Made by a program: the position numbers and the translations under genes
Origin: Klebsiella africana
GTDB lineage: Bacteria > Pseudomonadota > Gammaproteobacteria > Enterobacterales > Enterobacteriaceae
DNA: 64,000 bases
Assembly: GCF_020526085.1 (NCBI RefSeq)
Contig: NZ_CP084874.1
Span: 1,488,001-1,552,000, forward strand
Reading direction: 5' to 3'
The notes under the pieces: model-generated
Told to the model about the DNA's origin: nothing
The model's database searches: none
What the model saw: the letters and a program-made list of their open reading frames with translations, nothing else
Part shown: positions 32,044 through 43,797 of the stretch, piece by piece
Layout of the letters: every line of letters starts with the position of its first letter
How positions within the stretch are numbered: the stretch's first letter is position 1

Positions 32044-34770
32044 ATGGCTACGATTCATGTAGACGGCAAAGAATACGAGGTCAACGGGGCGGACAACCTG
32101 CTAGAGGCTTGTCTCTCTCTCGGTCTTGATATTCCCTACTTTTGCTGGCACCCGGCGCTAGGGAGCGTCGGTGCTTGCCGCCAGTGTGCGGTGAAGCAAT
32201 ATCAGAACGCGGAAGACACGCGTGGTCGCCTGGTAATGTCCTGTATGACTCCGGCATCCGACGGCACCTTTATTTCTATCGACGACAGCGAAGCGAAGCA
32301 GTTCCGTGAAAGCGTAGTGGAGTGGTTGATGACTAACCACCCGCACGATTGCCCGGTCTGCGAAGAGGGTGGCAACTGCCACCTGCAGGATATGACGGTG
32401 ATGACCGGCCATAGCTTCCGCCGCTATCGTTTCACCAAGCGTACCCACCGCAATCAGGATCTGGGGCCGTTTATTTCGCACGAAATGAACCGCTGCATCG
32501 CCTGCTACCGCTGTGTGCGCTACTACAAAGATTATGCCGACGGCACCGATCTGGGCGTCTATGGCGCCCACGACAACGTCTACTTCGGCCGCCCGGAAGA
32601 TGGCACGCTGGAAAGCGAGTTCTCCGGCAACCTGGTGGAAGTCTGCCCGACCGGCGTCTTCACCGACAAAACGCACTCCGAGCGCTATAACCGTAAATGG
32701 GACATGCAGTTTGCGCCGAGCATCTGCCAGCAGTGTTCCATCGGCTGCAACATCAGCCCGGGCGAACGCTATGGCGAGCTGCGTCGTATCGAAAACCGCT
32801 ATAACGGGACCGTTAACCGCTACTTCCTCTGCGACCGCGGTCGTTTCGGTTATGGCTATGTCAACCTGAAAGACCGTCCGCGTCAGCCGGTGCAGCGCCG
32901 CGGCGACGATCTGATCACCCTTAACGCCGAGCAGGCGATGCAGGGCGCGGCAGATATTCTGCGCCAGTCGAAGAAAGTGATCGGTATCGGCTCACCGCGC
33001 GCCAGCATCGAAAGCAACTTCGCGCTGCGCGAGCTGGTGGGCGCCGACAACTTCTATACCGGCATCGCTAAGGGTGAACAAGCGCGCCTGCAGATGATGC
33101 TGAAAGTGCTGCGCGAGGGTGGGATCCACACCCCAAGCCTGCGCGATATCGAATCCTACGATGCGGTGCTGGTGCTGGGCGAAGACATTACCCAGACCGG
33201 CGCGCGCGTTGCCCTGGCGGTACGTCAGGCAGTGAAAGGGAAAGCACGCGAAATGGCGGCAGCGCAGAAAGTGGCCGACTGGCAGATTGCGGCGATCCTC
33301 AACATCGGCCAGCGCGCCAAGCACCCGCTATTCGTCACCAACATCGATGACACCCGCCTCGATGACATCGCGGCGTGGACCTACCGCGCGCCGGTAGAAG
33401 ATCAGGCGCGTCTGGGCTTCGCCATCGCCCATGCGCTGGACGACAGCGCACCGGCGGTTGATGGCCTGAGCCAGGACCTGCAGGGTAAAGTCGATGTCAT
33501 CGTTCAGGCGCTGGCCGGGGCGAAAAAACCGCTGATTATCTCCGGAACCAACGCCGGCAGCATGGAGATCATCCAGGCCGCCGCTAACGTCGCAAAAGCT
33601 CTGAAAGGCCGCGGCGCCGACGTCGGGGTGACCATGGTCGCCCGGGCGGTTAACAGCGTCGGTCTGGGTATGATCGGCGGCGGCTCGCTTGAAGAGGCGC
33701 TGGACCAACTGGAAAGCGGCGCCGCAGACGCGGTTATCGTGCTGGAAAACGATCTGCATCGTCATGCTTCCGCCGCGCGCGTTGACGCTGCGCTGGCGAA
33801 AGCCCCGCTGGTGATGGTGGTTGACCATCAGCGCACCGCGATTATGGACAACGCGCACCTGGTGCTCTCCGCCGCAAGCTTTGCGGAAAGCGACGGGACC
33901 GTGGTGAACAACGAAGGTCGCGCCCAGCGTTTCTTCCAGGTTTACGATCCGGCTTACTACGACGCGAAAACCGTGATGCTGGAGAGCTGGCGCTGGCTGC
34001 ATTCGCTGCACAGCACCGTTAACAACCGTCAGGTTGACTGGACGCAGCTGGACCACGTCATCGATGCCGCGATTGCCGCGCTGCCGCAGCTGGCGGGCAT
34101 TAAAGATGCCGCGCCGGATGCGACCTTCCGTATTCGCGGGCAGAAGCTGGCGCGTGAACCACACCGCTACAGCGGCCGTACGGCGATGCGCGCCAACATC
34201 AGCGTGCATGAGCCGCGTCAGCCGCAGGATAAAGACACGATGTTCGCCTTCTCCATGGAAGGGAACAACCAGCCGTCCGCCCCGCGTTCGCAGATCCCGT
34301 TCGCCTGGGCGCCGGGCTGGAACTCCCCGCAGGCATGGAATAAGTTCCAGGATGAAGTGGGTGGGAAACTGCGCCACGGCGATCCGGGCGTCCGTCTGTT
34401 TGAAGCGTCCGCCAGCGGGCTGGAGTACTTCACCGCGGTGCCAGCCAGCTTCCAGGCCGAAGAAGGGAAATGGCGTATTGCGCCGTATTACCATCTGTTC
34501 GGCAGCGATGAGCTGTCTCAGCGCGCGCCGGTGTTCCAGAGCCGGATGCCTGAGCCGTACATTAAGCTGAACCCGGCGGATGCCGCTAAGCTTGGCGTCA
34601 ACGCGGGGGCGATGCTCTCCTTTAGCGTGGAAGGCCAGACCCTGCGTCTGCCGCTGGTTATCTCTGAAGGCCTGACCGCAGGACAGGTTGGCTTACCGAT
34701 GGGCATGCCTGGCATTGCGCCGGTACTGACCGGATCGCGTATTGATTCACTGCAGGAGGCGCAAGCATGA
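32044..34770 (+). CDS. nuoG: NADH-quinone oxidoreductase subunit G
   Basis: 908 residues from ATG 32044 ([13 protein letters not shown]), same as E. coli; the open frame reaching back to 31825 lies inside nuoF and is not used. N-terminal ferredoxin domain with N1b ligands ([17 protein letters not shown]), N5 with a histidine ligand ([12 protein letters not shown]), N4 ([11 protein letters not shown] and CPTGVF), and the off-path N7 cluster ([11 protein letters not shown]), followed by a molybdopterin-oxidoreductase-like domain. The N7 cysteines are kept, as in E. coli. Confidence 0.96.
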   Translation: MATIHVDGKEYEVNGADNLLEACLSLGLDIPYFCWHPALGSVGACRQCAVKQYQNAEDTRGRLVMSCMTPASDGTFISIDDSEAKQFRESVVEWLMTNHPHDCPVCEEGGNCHLQDMTVMTGHSFRRYRFTKRTHRNQDLGPFISHEMNRCIACYRCVRYYKDYADGTDLGVYGAHDNVYFGRPEDGTLESEFSGNLVEVCPTGVFTDKTHSERYNRKWDMQFAPSICQQCSIGCNISPGERYGELRRIENRYNGTVNRYFLCDRGRFGYGYVNLKDRPRQPVQRRGDDLITLNAEQAMQGAADILRQSKKVIGIGSPRASIESNFALRELVGADNFYTGIAKGEQARLQMMLKVLREGGIHTPSLRDIESYDAVLVLGEDITQTGARVALAVRQAVKGKAREMAAAQKVADWQIAAILNIGQRAKHPLFVTNIDDTRLDDIAAWTYRAPVEDQARLGFAIAHALDDSAPAVDGLSQDLQGKVDVIVQALAGAKKPLIISGTNAGSMEIIQAAANVAKALKGRGADVGVTMVARAVNSVGLGMIGGGSLEEALDQLESGAADAVIVLENDLHRHASAARVDAALAKAPLVMVVDHQRTAIMDNAHLVLSAASFAESDGTVVNNEGRAQRFFQVYDPAYYDAKTVMLESWRWLHSLHSTVNNRQVDWTQLDHVIDAAIAALPQLAGIKDAAPDATFRIRGQKLAREPHRYSGRTAMRANISVHEPRQPQDKDTMFAFSMEGNNQPSAPRSQIPFAWAPGWNSPQAWNKFQDEVGGKLRHGDPGVRLFEASASGLEYFTAVPASFQAEEGKWRIAPYYHLFGSDELSQRAPVFQSRMPEPYIKLNPADAAKLGVNAGAMLSFSVEGQTLRLPLVISEGLTAGQVGLPMGMPGIAPVLTGSRIDSLQEAQA

Positions 34771-35744
34771 GCTGGTTAACGCCGGATCTTATCGACATTC
34801 TGTTAAGCATCCTGAAGGCCGTGGTCATTCTGCTGGTGGTCGTCACCTGCGGCGCGTTCATGAGCTTCGGCGAGCGTCGTCTGCTCGGCCTGTTCCAGAA
34901 CCGCTACGGACCTAACCGCGTGGGCTGGGGCGGTTCGCTGCAGCTGGTCGCCGACATGATCAAAATGTTCTTTAAAGAGGACTGGATCCCACGCTTCTCC
35001 GATCGCGTGATCTTTACTCTGGCGCCGGTTATCGCCTTTACCTCGCTGCTGCTGGCCTTCGCTATCGTGCCGGTCAGCCCGACGTGGGTGGTCGCTGACC
35101 TGAACATCGGCATCCTGTTCTTCCTGATGATGGCAGGCCTGGCGGTCTACGCGGTGCTGTTCGCTGGCTGGTCGAGCAACAACAAATACTCGCTGCTGGG
35201 GGCGATGCGTGCTTCTGCGCAGACTCTGAGCTACGAAGTGTTTCTCGGTCTCTCCCTGATGGGCGTGGTGGCGCAGGCGGGGTCATTCAATATGACCGAT
35301 ATCGTCAATAACCAGGCGCATCTGTGGAACGTTATCCCGCAGTTCTTCGGCTTCGTCACTTTCGCCATCGCCGGCGTGGCGGTGTGTCACCGTCATCCGT
35401 TCGACCAGCCGGAGGCGGAGCAGGAACTGGCCGATGGTTACCACATTGAATATTCCGGCATGAAATTCGGTCTGTTCTTCGTCGGTGAATACATCGGTAT
35501 CGTCACCGTTTCAGCGCTGATCGTCACGCTGTTCTTCGGCGGCTGGAATGGCCCGTGGTTACCGCCTTTCATCTGGTTCGCGCTGAAAACCGCGTTCTTC
35601 ATGATGATGTTCATTTTGATCCGCGCATCATTACCGCGTCCGCGCTATGACCAGGTAATGTCCTTTGGCTGGAAGGTATGCCTGCCGTTAACGCTGGTCA
35701 ACTTGTTGGTAACGGCGGCTGTCATTCTCTGGCAGGCGCAATAA
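34767..35744 (+). CDS. nuoH: NADH-quinone oxidoreductase subunit H
   Basis: 325 residues, about eight membrane helices. ND1 homologue forming the quinone entry channel together with NuoB and NuoD. Conserved family blocks [30 protein letters not shown] and the acidic loop [19 protein letters not shown] are seen. It overlaps the nuoG stop by four bases (ATGA). Confidence 0.97.
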   Translation: MSWLTPDLIDILLSILKAVVILLVVVTCGAFMSFGERRLLGLFQNRYGPNRVGWGGSLQLVADMIKMFFKEDWIPRFSDRVIFTLAPVIAFTSLLLAFAIVPVSPTWVVADLNIGILFFLMMAGLAVYAVLFAGWSSNNKYSLLGAMRASAQTLSYEVFLGLSLMGVVAQAGSFNMTDIVNNQAHLWNVIPQFFGFVTFAIAGVAVCHRHPFDQPEAEQELADGYHIEYSGMKFGLFFVGEYIGIVTVSALIVTLFFGGWNGPWLPPFIWFALKTAFFMMMFILIRASLPRPRYDQVMSFGWKVCLPLTLVNLLVTAAVILWQAQ

Positions 35745-35758
35745 GGGGTGAATTGAAC

Positions 35759-36301
35759 ATGACCTTAAAAGAATTATTGGTGGGGTTCGGCACCCAGGTC
35801 CGTAGTATCTGGATGATTGGCCTGCATGCCTTCGCCAAACGTGAAACCCGGATGTATCCGGAAGAGCCGGTCTATCTGCCGCCGCGCTATCGCGGCCGCA
35901 TCGTGCTGACCCGCGATCCGGACGGTGCAGAGCGCTGCGTCGCCTGTAACCTGTGTGCGGTAGCCTGCCCGGTGGGCTGTATCTCGCTGCAGAAAGCAGA
36001 GACGGTAGACGGCCGCTGGTATCCGGAGTTCTTCCGCATCAACTTCTCACGCTGCATCTTCTGCGGTTTGTGTGAAGAAGCGTGCCCGACCACGGCGATC
36101 CAGTTGACCCCGGACTTCGAGCTGGGTGAATACAAGCGTCAGGATCTGGTGTACGAAAAAGAGGATCTGCTGATTTCCGGTCCGGGCAAATACCCGGAAT
36201 ATAACTTCTACCGGATGGCGGGTATGGCAATCGACGGCAAAGATAAGGGCGAAGCGGAAAACGAAGCTAAGCCGATCGACGTCAAGAGCCTGTTACCGTA
36301 A
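35759..36301 (+). CDS. nuoI: NADH-quinone oxidoreductase subunit I
   Basis: 180 residues from ATG 35759 ([14 protein letters not shown]); the frame open to 35678 lies within nuoH. Two [4Fe-4S] clusters, N6a and N6b: ligands C60, C63, C66 (with C109) and C99, C102, C105 (with C70), in [15 protein letters not shown] and [15 protein letters not shown]. It connects the peripheral arm to cluster N2. Confidence 0.97.
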   Translation: MTLKELLVGFGTQVRSIWMIGLHAFAKRETRMYPEEPVYLPPRYRGRIVLTRDPDGAERCVACNLCAVACPVGCISLQKAETVDGRWYPEFFRINFSRCIFCGLCEEACPTTAIQLTPDFELGEYKRQDLVYEKEDLLISGPGKYPEYNFYRMAGMAIDGKDKGEAENEAKPIDVKSLLP

Positions 36302-36312
36302 GGAGAGGGGCA

Positions 36313-36867
36313 ATGGAATTCGCTTTTTATATCTGTGGCCTGATCGCCATCCTCGCAACCTTGCGGGTCGTCACCCACACCAATCCGGTGCATGCGCTGC
36401 TGTACCTGATTATTTCGCTGCTGGCGATTGCCGGGGTGTTCTTCTCGCTGGGCGCGTACTTTGCCGGGGCGCTGGAAATTATCGTCTACGCCGGGGCCAT
36501 TATGGTGCTGTTCGTCTTCGTGGTGATGATGCTCAACCTGGGCGGGACCGAGATCGAACAGGAACGCAAATGGCTGCAACCGGGGATCTGGATTGGCCCG
36601 GCCATCCTTTCGGCGGTGCTGCTGGTGGTTATCGTTTACGCCATCCTGGGCATTAACGACCAGGGGATCGACGGTGCGGCGATCAACGCCAAAGAAGTGG
36701 GTATTGCGCTGTTTGGGCCTTACGTCCTGGCGGTGGAACTGGCCTCCATGCTGCTGCTGGCGGGCCTGGTGGTTGCCTTCCACATCGGTCGCGAAGAGCG
36801 CGCCGGCGAGGTGCTGAGCAACCGTCTGAACGACAGCGACAAACGAAAAACGGAGGAACACGCATGA
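36313..36867 (+). CDS. nuoJ: NADH-quinone oxidoreductase subunit J
   Basis: 184 residues, five membrane helices, ND6 homologue of the membrane arm. Conserved helix [23 protein letters not shown] contains the pi-bulge region implicated in coupling. The soluble tail ends [15 protein letters not shown]. Overlaps nuoK by four bases. Confidence 0.96.
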   Translation: MEFAFYICGLIAILATLRVVTHTNPVHALLYLIISLLAIAGVFFSLGAYFAGALEIIVYAGAIMVLFVFVVMMLNLGGTEIEQERKWLQPGIWIGPAILSAVLLVVIVYAILGINDQGIDGAAINAKEVGIALFGPYVLAVELASMLLLAGLVVAFHIGREERAGEVLSNRLNDSDKRKTEEHA

Positions 36868-37166
36868 TCCCCTTAACACATGGACTGATCCTCGCCGCCA
36901 TTCTATTTGTGCTTGGTCTGACGGGGCTGGTGATCCGCCGCAATCTGCTGTTTATGTTGATTAGCCTGGAAATCATGATTAACGCCGCCGCGCTGGCCTT
37001 TGTGGTGGCGGGTAGCTACTGGGGCCAGGCAGATGGTCAGATAATGTATATCCTCGCCATCAGCCTCGCGGCTGCGGAAGCGAGTATCGGCCTGGCGCTG
37101 CTGCTGCAGCTCCATCGTCGCCGCCAGAACCTGAACATCGATTCAGTAAGTGAGTTGCGTGGATGA
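36864..37166 (+). CDS. nuoK: NADH-quinone oxidoreductase subunit K
   Basis: 100 residues, three helices, ND4L homologue. The two buried glutamates important for proton transfer are in [13 protein letters not shown] and [13 protein letters not shown]. It overlaps nuoJ upstream and nuoL downstream by four bases each, a tightly coupled run. Confidence 0.97.
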   Translation: MIPLTHGLILAAILFVLGLTGLVIRRNLLFMLISLEIMINAAALAFVVAGSYWGQADGQIMYILAISLAAAEASIGLALLLQLHRRRQNLNIDSVSELRG

Positions 37167-39004
37167 ACATGCTTGCCTTAACCATTCTTTTGCCATTGAT
37201 TGGCTTTGTGCTGCTGGCCTTCTCCCGTGGACGCTGGTCGGAAAACCTTTCCGCCACTGTTGGCATGGGGTCGGTAGGCCTGGCAGCGCTGGTCACCGCC
37301 TATGTTGGCGTCGACTTTTTCGCTAACGGCAAACAGGCGGTCAGCGTGCCGCTGTGGACCTGGATGTCGGTCGGTGATTTCAACATCGGCTTCAACCTGG
37401 TGCTGGACGGCCTGTCGCTGACCATGCTCTCCGTGGTGACCGGCGTCGGCTTCCTGATCCACATGTTCGCTTCCTGGTACATGCGCGGTGAAGAGGGATA
37501 TTCTCGCTTCTTCGCCTATACCAACCTGTTTATCGCCAGCATGGTGGTTCTGGTGCTGGCCGATAACCTGCTGTTGATGTACCTGGGTTGGGAAGGCGTG
37601 GGCCTCTGTTCTTACCTGCTGATCGGTTTCTACTACACCGATCCGAAGAACGGCGCCGCAGCGATGAAAGCGTTTGTGGTGACCCGCGTCGGCGACGTGT
37701 TCCTCGCCTTCGCGCTGTTCATTCTTTATAACGAACTGGGTACTCTCAACTTCCGCGAAATGGTGGAGCTGGCACCGCAGCACTTTGCTAACGGCAGCAC
37801 CACGCTGCAGTGGGCGACGCTGATGCTGCTTGGCGGCGCGGTCGGTAAATCTGCTCAGCTGCCGCTGCAAACGTGGCTTGCCGATGCAATGGCGGGTCCG
37901 ACGCCGGTCTCTGCACTGATCCACGCCGCGACCATGGTCACCGCGGGCGTCTACCTGATCGCCCGTACCCACGGCCTGTTCCTGATGACGCCGGAAGTGC
38001 TGCATCTGGTCGGTATCGTCGGGGCGGTCACCCTGGTGTTGGCGGGCTTCGCCGCGCTGGTGCAGACCGATATCAAACGCGTTCTCGCCTACTCTACCAT
38101 GAGCCAGATTGGCTACATGTTCCTCGCGCTGGGCGTGCAGGCATGGGACGCGGCGATTTTCCATCTGATGACGCACGCGTTCTTTAAAGCGCTGCTGTTC
38201 CTGTCGTCTGGTTCGGTCATTCTGGCCTGCCATCACGAACAGAACATCTTCAAGATGGGCGGCCTGCGCAAATCCATTCCGCTGGTATACGTCTGCTTCC
38301 TGGTGGGGGGCGCGGCGCTGTCCGCACTGCCGCTTATCACCGCAGGCTTCTTCAGTAAGGATGAGATTCTGGCAGGCGCGATGGCCAACGGCCATATCAA
38401 TCTGATGGTGGCAGGCCTGGTCGGCGCCTTTATGACCTCGCTGTACACCTTCCGGATGATTTTCATCGTATTCCACGGTAAAGAGCAAATTCACGCGCAC
38501 GCAGGGAAGGGGATTACCCATCATCTGCCGCTGATTGTGCTGCTGGTGCTGTCTACCTTCGTTGGCGCGCTGATTGTGCCGCCGCTGGAAGGCGTACTGC
38601 CGCAGACCACTGAGCTCGCCCATGGCAGCGTGATGACGCTGGAGATTGCCTCCGGGATCATCGCCATTGCCGGGATTCTGGTCGCCGCATGGCTGTGGCT
38701 GGGCAAACGCACGCTGGTGACCTCCATCGCCAACAGCGCGCCTGGCCGCTTCTTCGGTACCTGGTGGTTCCATGCCTGGGGCTTCGACTGGCTATACGAC
38801 AAAGTATTCGTGAAACCATTCCTCGGTATTGCCTGGCTGCTGAAGAGCGATCCGCTGAACGCGTTGATGAATATTCCGGCGATCCTTTCCCGCTTCGCAG
38901 GCAAAGGCCTGCTGGTGAGCGAGAACGGTTATCTGCGCTGGTATGTGGCTTCTATGAGCATCGGCGCGGTGGTGGTGCTGGCACTGCTGATGGTATTGCG
39001 TTGA
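37163..39004 (+). CDS. nuoL: NADH-quinone oxidoreductase subunit L
   Basis: 613 residues, Mrp-antiporter-like proton-pumping subunit (ND5 homologue). About 14 core helices plus the long lateral helix at the C-terminal part. Seen: [18 protein letters not shown] with the key glutamate, [27 protein letters not shown], and FSKDEIL. It is separated from nuoM by 169 bases with a BIME-like repeat, the largest gap inside the operon. Confidence 0.97.
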   Translation: MNMLALTILLPLIGFVLLAFSRGRWSENLSATVGMGSVGLAALVTAYVGVDFFANGKQAVSVPLWTWMSVGDFNIGFNLVLDGLSLTMLSVVTGVGFLIHMFASWYMRGEEGYSRFFAYTNLFIASMVVLVLADNLLLMYLGWEGVGLCSYLLIGFYYTDPKNGAAAMKAFVVTRVGDVFLAFALFILYNELGTLNFREMVELAPQHFANGSTTLQWATLMLLGGAVGKSAQLPLQTWLADAMAGPTPVSALIHAATMVTAGVYLIARTHGLFLMTPEVLHLVGIVGAVTLVLAGFAALVQTDIKRVLAYSTMSQIGYMFLALGVQAWDAAIFHLMTHAFFKALLFLSSGSVILACHHEQNIFKMGGLRKSIPLVYVCFLVGGAALSALPLITAGFFSKDEILAGAMANGHINLMVAGLVGAFMTSLYTFRMIFIVFHGKEQIHAHAGKGITHHLPLIVLLVLSTFVGALIVPPLEGVLPQTTELAHGSVMTLEIASGIIAIAGILVAAWLWLGKRTLVTSIANSAPGRFFGTWWFHAWGFDWLYDKVFVKPFLGIAWLLKSDPLNALMNIPAILSRFAGKGLLVSENGYLRWYVASMSIGAVVVLALLMVLR

Positions 39005-39020
39005 TTTGATTGCGCGGTTT

Positions 39021-39088
39021 TGCCCGGTGGCGCTTCGCTTACCGGGCCTACGAGACCGTAGGTCGGGTAAGCGAAGCGCCACCCGACA
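39021..39088. repeat. BIME-like pair of REP units between nuoL and nuoM
   Basis: Two inverted REP-like units: one beginning TGCCCGGTGGCGCTTCGCTT (39021-39053) and its near-complement ending AAGCGAAGCGCCACCCGACA (39057-39088), joined by a few bases. Each resembles the enterobacterial REP consensus GCCGGATGGCG-CTTCGC-CGGCCTAC. As RNA the pair forms a hairpin of about 30 bp in the nuo transcript. Confidence 0.85.
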
Positions 39089-39173
39089 CAACCAACCGCA
39101 CTCAAACGTGAATGTAGTCGAATTCGTTGAAAATCGGTCCTGAACGGGACTTTAACAAGGAATAAAAATCGCC

Positions 39174-40703
39174 ATGTTATTACCCTGGCTAATATTAATT
39201 CCCTTTATCGGCGGCTTCCTGTGCTGGCAGACCGAACGCTTTGGCGTGAAAGTGCCGCGCTGGATCGCGCTGATTACCATGGGACTGACGTTGGTGCTTG
39301 GCCTGCAGCTGTGGATGCAGGGCGGCTATTCTCTGACGCAATCCGCGGGTATTCCGCAATGGCAGTCGGAATTCGTGCTGCCGTGGATCCCACGCTTTGG
39401 CATTAGCATCCATCTGGCGATCGACGGTTTGTCGCTGCTGATGGTGGTGCTGACCGGCCTGCTTGGCGTGCTGGCGGTGCTCTGTTCGTGGCGTGAAATC
39501 GAAAAATACCAGGGCTTCTTCCATCTAAACCTGATGTGGATCCTGGGCGGCGTCATCGGCGTGTTCCTCGCCATCGACATGTTCCTGTTCTTCTTCTTCT
39601 GGGAAATGATGTTGGTGCCGATGTACTTCCTGATCGCGCTGTGGGGCCATAAAGCTTCTGACGGTAAAACGCGTATCACGGCGGCCACCAAGTTCTTCAT
39701 CTATACCCAGGCGAGCGGCCTGGTGATGCTGATCGCCATTCTGGCGCTGGCCTTCGTTCACTTCAACGCCACCGGTGTGTGGACCTTCAACTATGAAGAG
39801 CTGCTGAAAACTCCGATGTCTCACGGCGTGGAATACCTGCTGATGCTCGGATTCTTCATCGCCTTCGCGGTGAAAATGCCGGTGGTACCGCTGCACGGCT
39901 GGCTGCCTGACGCCCACTCCCAGGCGCCGACTGCCGGTTCCGTCGACCTCGCGGGTATTTTGCTGAAAACCGCGGCCTACGGTCTGCTGCGCTTTGCGCT
40001 GCCGCTGTTCCCGAACGCCTCCGCCGAGTTTGCACCTATTGCCATGTGGCTAGGCGTGATCGGTATCTTCTACGGCGCGTGGATGGCCTTCGCCCAGACC
40101 GATATCAAACGCTTGATCGCTTACACCTCTGTGTCCCACATGGGCTTCGTGCTAATTGCTATCTACACCGGCAGCCAGCTGGCCTATCAGGGAGCGGTGA
40201 TCCAGATGATTGCCCACGGTCTGTCCGCGGCGGGTCTGTTTATTCTCTGCGGCCAGCTGTACGAACGTCTGCACACCCGCGATATGCGCCAGATGGGCGG
40301 TTTGTGGAGCAAAATTAAATGGCTGCCGGCGATGTCGATGTTCTTCGCTGTCGCCACCCTGGGGATGCCGGGTACCGGTAACTTTGTCGGCGAATTTATG
40401 ATCCTGTTCGGCAGCTATAAAGTGGTGCCGGTGATCACCGTTATCTCGACCTTTGGTCTGGTTTTCGCTTCCGTTTACTCGCTGTCGATGCTGCATCGCG
40501 CCTACTTCGGTAAAGCGAAAAGCGAAGTGGCGGCGAAAGAGTTGCCGGGGATGTCCCTGCGTGAACTGTCTATCATCCTGCTGCTGGTGGTGCTGCTGGT
40601 GCTGTTGGGCTTCTTCCCGCAGCCGATCCTCGACACCTCGCATGCTGCGATGAGCAACATTCAGCAGTGGTTTGTTAATTCTGTTTCTACTACAAGGCCG
40701 TAA
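39174..40703 (+). CDS. nuoM: NADH-quinone oxidoreductase subunit M
   Basis: 509 residues, second antiporter-like proton-pumping subunit (ND4 homologue). Conserved glutamate in FFFFWEMMLVPMYFLIALWG, lysines in GFFIAFAVKMPVVPLHGWLPDAHSQAPTAGS, and IKRLIAYTSVSHMGFV. ATG at 39174 follows CAAGGAAT. Six bases separate it from nuoN. Confidence 0.97.
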   Translation: MLLPWLILIPFIGGFLCWQTERFGVKVPRWIALITMGLTLVLGLQLWMQGGYSLTQSAGIPQWQSEFVLPWIPRFGISIHLAIDGLSLLMVVLTGLLGVLAVLCSWREIEKYQGFFHLNLMWILGGVIGVFLAIDMFLFFFFWEMMLVPMYFLIALWGHKASDGKTRITAATKFFIYTQASGLVMLIAILALAFVHFNATGVWTFNYEELLKTPMSHGVEYLLMLGFFIAFAVKMPVVPLHGWLPDAHSQAPTAGSVDLAGILLKTAAYGLLRFALPLFPNASAEFAPIAMWLGVIGIFYGAWMAFAQTDIKRLIAYTSVSHMGFVLIAIYTGSQLAYQGAVIQMIAHGLSAAGLFILCGQLYERLHTRDMRQMGGLWSKIKWLPAMSMFFAVATLGMPGTGNFVGEFMILFGSYKVVPVITVISTFGLVFASVYSLSMLHRAYFGKAKSEVAAKELPGMSLRELSIILLLVVLLVLLGFFPQPILDTSHAAMSNIQQWFVNSVSTTRP

Positions 40704-40709
40704 TTCGCC

Positions 40710-42167
40710 ATGACAATAACTCCACAACAACTGATCGCACTGCTACCGCTGCTGATCGTCGGCTTGACGGTGGTGGTTGTGATGCTCTCCATTGCGTGGC
40801 GACGCAATCATTTTCTCAATGCCACGCTGTCGGTCATCGGACTTAACGCCGCGCTGGTCTCGCTCTGGTTTGTCGGCCAGAACGGGGCCATGGACGTCAC
40901 CCCGCTGATCCGCGTTGACGGCTACGCTATGCTCTATACCGGGCTGGTGCTGCTGGCGAGCCTTGCGACCTGTACTTTCGCCTACCCATGGCTTGAGGGT
41001 TACAAGGACAACAAAGAAGAGTTCTACCTGCTGGTGCTGATCGCCGCCCTGGGCGGCATCCTGCTGGCCGGTGCGAATCATCTGGCGGCGCTGTTCCTCG
41101 GTATTGAGCTGATTTCGCTGCCGCTGTTCGGCCTGGTCGGCTACGCCTTCCGTCAGAAGCGTTCGCTGGAAGCGAGCATCAAATACACTATCCTCTCCGC
41201 GGCAGCTTCGTCTTTCCTGCTGTTCGGTATGGCGCTGGTGTATGCGAACTCCGGCAACCTGTCCTTCCTCGCGCTGGGCAAGAGCCTGGCGGACAACGCG
41301 CTGCACGAGCCGCTGCTGCTGGCGGGCCTCGGTCTGATGATCGTCGGTCTTGGCTTTAAACTGTCGCTGGTGCCGTTCCACCTGTGGACGCCGGATGTAT
41401 ACCAGGGCGCGCCTGCGCCAGTCTCTACCTTTCTGGCGACCGCCAGCAAGATCGCCATCTTCGGGGTGGTGATGCGTTTGTTCCTGTACATGCCGGTGGG
41501 CAACAGCGAAGCGGTACGCGTGGTGCTGGGCCTGATCGCCTTCGCCTCTATCATCTTCGGTAACCTGATGGCGCTGAGCCAGACCAACATCAAGCGTCTG
41601 CTCGGTTACTCTTCCATCTCCCATCTCGGCTATCTGCTGGTGGCGCTGATCGCCTTGCAAAGTGGCGAAATGTCGATGGAAGCTGTGGGCGTTTACCTGG
41701 CCGGTTACTTGTTCAGCAGCCTCGGTGCGTTCGGCGTGGTCAGCCTGATGTCCAGTCCGTACCGCGGTCCGGATGCGGACTCGCTGTTCTCCTACCGCGG
41801 CCTGTTCTGGCACCGTCCGATCCTGTCGGCGGTCATGACGGTGATGATGCTGTCGCTGGCCGGTATTCCGATGACCCTCGGCTTTATCGGTAAGTTCTAC
41901 GTGCTGGCCGTCGGTGTGCATGCGCACCTGTGGTGGCTGGTTGCCGCAGTGGTTGTCGGTTCGGCGATTGGTCTCTACTACTATCTGCGCGTGGCCGTCA
42001 GCCTGTATCTGAGTGCCCCGGAGCAGTTGAACCGTGATGCGCCATCGAACTGGCAGTACAGCGCCGGCGGTATCGTGGTGCTGATCTCCGCGCTGCTGGT
42101 GCTGGTGCTCGGCGTCTGGCCGCAGCCGCTGATTAGCATTGTGCAGCTGGCGACGCCGCTGATGTAA
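40710..42167 (+). CDS. nuoN: NADH-quinone oxidoreductase subunit N
   Basis: 485 residues, third antiporter-like subunit (ND2 homologue), last gene of the operon. Seen: [47 protein letters not shown] and [20 protein letters not shown]. All 13 nuo genes in the window are full length. A rho-independent terminator follows. In E. coli yfbM-P and elaD come next; here elaC follows directly. Confidence 0.97.
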   Translation: MTITPQQLIALLPLLIVGLTVVVVMLSIAWRRNHFLNATLSVIGLNAALVSLWFVGQNGAMDVTPLIRVDGYAMLYTGLVLLASLATCTFAYPWLEGYKDNKEEFYLLVLIAALGGILLAGANHLAALFLGIELISLPLFGLVGYAFRQKRSLEASIKYTILSAAASSFLLFGMALVYANSGNLSFLALGKSLADNALHEPLLLAGLGLMIVGLGFKLSLVPFHLWTPDVYQGAPAPVSTFLATASKIAIFGVVMRLFLYMPVGNSEAVRVVLGLIAFASIIFGNLMALSQTNIKRLLGYSSISHLGYLLVALIALQSGEMSMEAVGVYLAGYLFSSLGAFGVVSLMSSPYRGPDADSLFSYRGLFWHRPILSAVMTVMMLSLAGIPMTLGFIGKFYVLAVGVHAHLWWLVAAVVVGSAIGLYYYLRVAVSLYLSAPEQLNRDAPSNWQYSAGGIVVLISALLVLVLGVWPQPLISIVQLATPLM

Positions 42168-42190
42168 TCACATTGCTGGTGAACTGAATT

Positions 42191-42217
42191 AACCGCCGAC
42201 TTGTCGGCGGTTTTTTT
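42191..42217 (+). terminator. Terminator of the nuo operon
   Basis: AACCGCCGA (42191-42199) pairs with TCGGCGGTT (42204-42212) around CTTG and runs into a stretch of seven T. Strong rho-independent terminator. Confidence 0.9.
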
Positions 42218-42228
42218 ATGCCTGCGGT

Positions 42229-43149
42229 TTACGCCAGCCGATAGACCATAAAATCCTCCGCCAGTAGCGTATTGGCGAAAACTTCCCGGCATTCCGCCAG
42301 CATACGCAGGCAGCCTTCGGCGTCGTAGCGTGAGCTAAAGTGGGTGGCGATTAGCGTGCCGACGCCCGCCTCTTTGGCAAGCGTCGCGGTCTGCTGGCTG
42401 GAGGAGTGGCCACGGCTATTGGCTTTTCCAGCCATCGCCTGCTCAAGCGTGGTTTCATGGACCATCACATCCGCCCCACGGGCCATTTCTAACGCTTCAG
42501 GGCAAGGAGCGGTATCGCCGAAGATGGCCAGCGTTTTACCCGGGGTCGCAGGCCCCAGATAATGACTGCCGTCGATCACCCGGCCATCCGCCAGGGTCAC
42601 GCGCTCACCGCGCTTCAGCGGGTGAAACAGCGGCCCGGGAGGCACGCCGTCGGCAATCAGCCGGGCGGCGTCCAGCGTGCCCGGCTTATCGTGTTGCTCA
42701 ATGCGATACCCGTAGCACTCCACTGGATGGCTGAGCGGGTACGCAGTGACCCGATAGCCCTCTTCGTTGAACACCAGACCGGGGCCGACTTCGATGATGG
42801 TGAGGGGGTAGTCGGTCCACGAGCCGCTCAGGCGCAGCGCGGTCTCAACAAACTCTTTGAGCCCTTTTGGCCCGTAAAGGGTGAGGGGCAGAGAGTTCCC
42901 CTGCATGGAACGGCTGCACAGCAGGCCGGGCAGGCCGAACAGGTGGTCACCGTGCAGATGGGTAATAAAAATTTTATTGAGTTTGCCGGGATGATAGGGC
43001 GTGTGCAGAAACTGATGCTGGGTCCCTTCGCCGCAGTCAAACAACCACATTTCGGCGCGGGTCGGCTGTTGCAAATTGAGTATTATCGACGTCATATTAC
43101 GCGTGCGGGTCGGCACCCCGGCGGATGTCCCCAAAAAAGTTAATTCCAT
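42229..43149 (-). CDS. rbn: Ribonuclease BN / RNase Z-type nuclease
   Basis: 306 residues, E. coli ElaC/Rbn length. Metallo-beta-lactamase fold nuclease that trims tRNA 3' ends. The zinc motif [10 protein letters not shown] places H64, H66, D68 and H69; further ligands are in FGDTAPC and the C-terminal [28 protein letters not shown] is family-typical. It is divergent from elaA, with only 57 bases between start codons. Confidence 0.94.
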   Translation of the reverse strand: MELTFLGTSAGVPTRTRNMTSIILNLQQPTRAEMWLFDCGEGTQHQFLHTPYHPGKLNKIFITHLHGDHLFGLPGLLCSRSMQGNSLPLTLYGPKGLKEFVETALRLSGSWTDYPLTIIEVGPGLVFNEEGYRVTAYPLSHPVECYGYRIEQHDKPGTLDAARLIADGVPPGPLFHPLKRGERVTLADGRVIDGSHYLGPATPGKTLAIFGDTAPCPEALEMARGADVMVHETTLEQAMAGKANSRGHSSSQQTATLAKEAGVGTLIATHFSSRYDAEGCLRMLAECREVFANTLLAEDFMVYRLA

Positions 43150-43206
43150 CGTCCAGTGTCCTCAGGGCGAGTCGCAAAGTATCAGTATATCAATAAGGAG
43201 CAGCAG

Positions 43207-43668
43207 ATGATGACCTGGCAGGATCTCCACCATAGTGAACTCACCGTTCCCCAGCTGTATGCGCTGTTGAAATTGCGCAGCGAAGTCTTTGTCGTGGAGC
43301 AGCAGTGCGCCTATCAGGATGTCGACGGCGATGATTTGGTCGGCGAAAATCGCCATCTGCTCGGCTGGCGCGATGGCGAACTGCTGGCCTACGCGCGGAT
43401 CCTCAAAAGTGAAGAAGAGTTTGCGCCGGTGGTGATTGGCCGGGTCATCGTCAGCCCCGCCGCGCGCGGTGAGAAGCTCGGCTATCAGCTGATGGAGCAG
43501 GCGCTGGCCAGCTGTCAACAACACTGGCCACAAAAGGCGCTTTACCTCGGCGCCCAGGCGCATCTGCAGAAATTTTATGCCAGCTTCGGTTTTACGCCGG
43601 TGACCGAGGTCTATGATGAGGATGGCATCCCCCACATCGGAATGGCGCGGGAAAGTCGCCCGGTCTAA
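43207..43668 (+). CDS. elaA: GNAT-family acetyltransferase ElaA
   Basis: 153 residues from ATG 43207 (MMTWQDLHHSELTVPQLYALL) with AAGGAG six bases upstream; the longer frame from 43156 overlaps the divergent rbn promoter. Acetyl-CoA loop at VSPAARGEKLGYQLM, and the C-terminal YLGAQAHLQKFYASFGF block typical of the ElaA family. Substrate unknown. In E. coli elaB lies between elaA and menF; it is absent here. Confidence 0.93.
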   Translation: MMTWQDLHHSELTVPQLYALLKLRSEVFVVEQQCAYQDVDGDDLVGENRHLLGWRDGELLAYARILKSEEEFAPVVIGRVIVSPAARGEKLGYQLMEQALASCQQHWPQKALYLGAQAHLQKFYASFGFTPVTEVYDEDGIPHIGMARESRPV

Positions 43669-43797
43669 TTTTTCAGCACGCTCGTCAGGGCGCTGGCCTG
43701 GCGAGCGGGGAAGATAAACCCGCTCCCTCGTCATGGGTACTGCTATTCCGCCGTCGAACCCCTTATAATGTGGGGTTTTACTACCGTGGAGGTTTGC

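Noticed and set aside
37178..38773. 531-codon open frame opposite nuoL
   Set aside because: Antisense to a membrane-protein gene; rich in His, Gln and Arg as expected for the complement of Leu/Val/Ala codons.
40743..41927. 394-codon open frame opposite nuoN
   Set aside because: Same shadow pattern as opposite nuoL.
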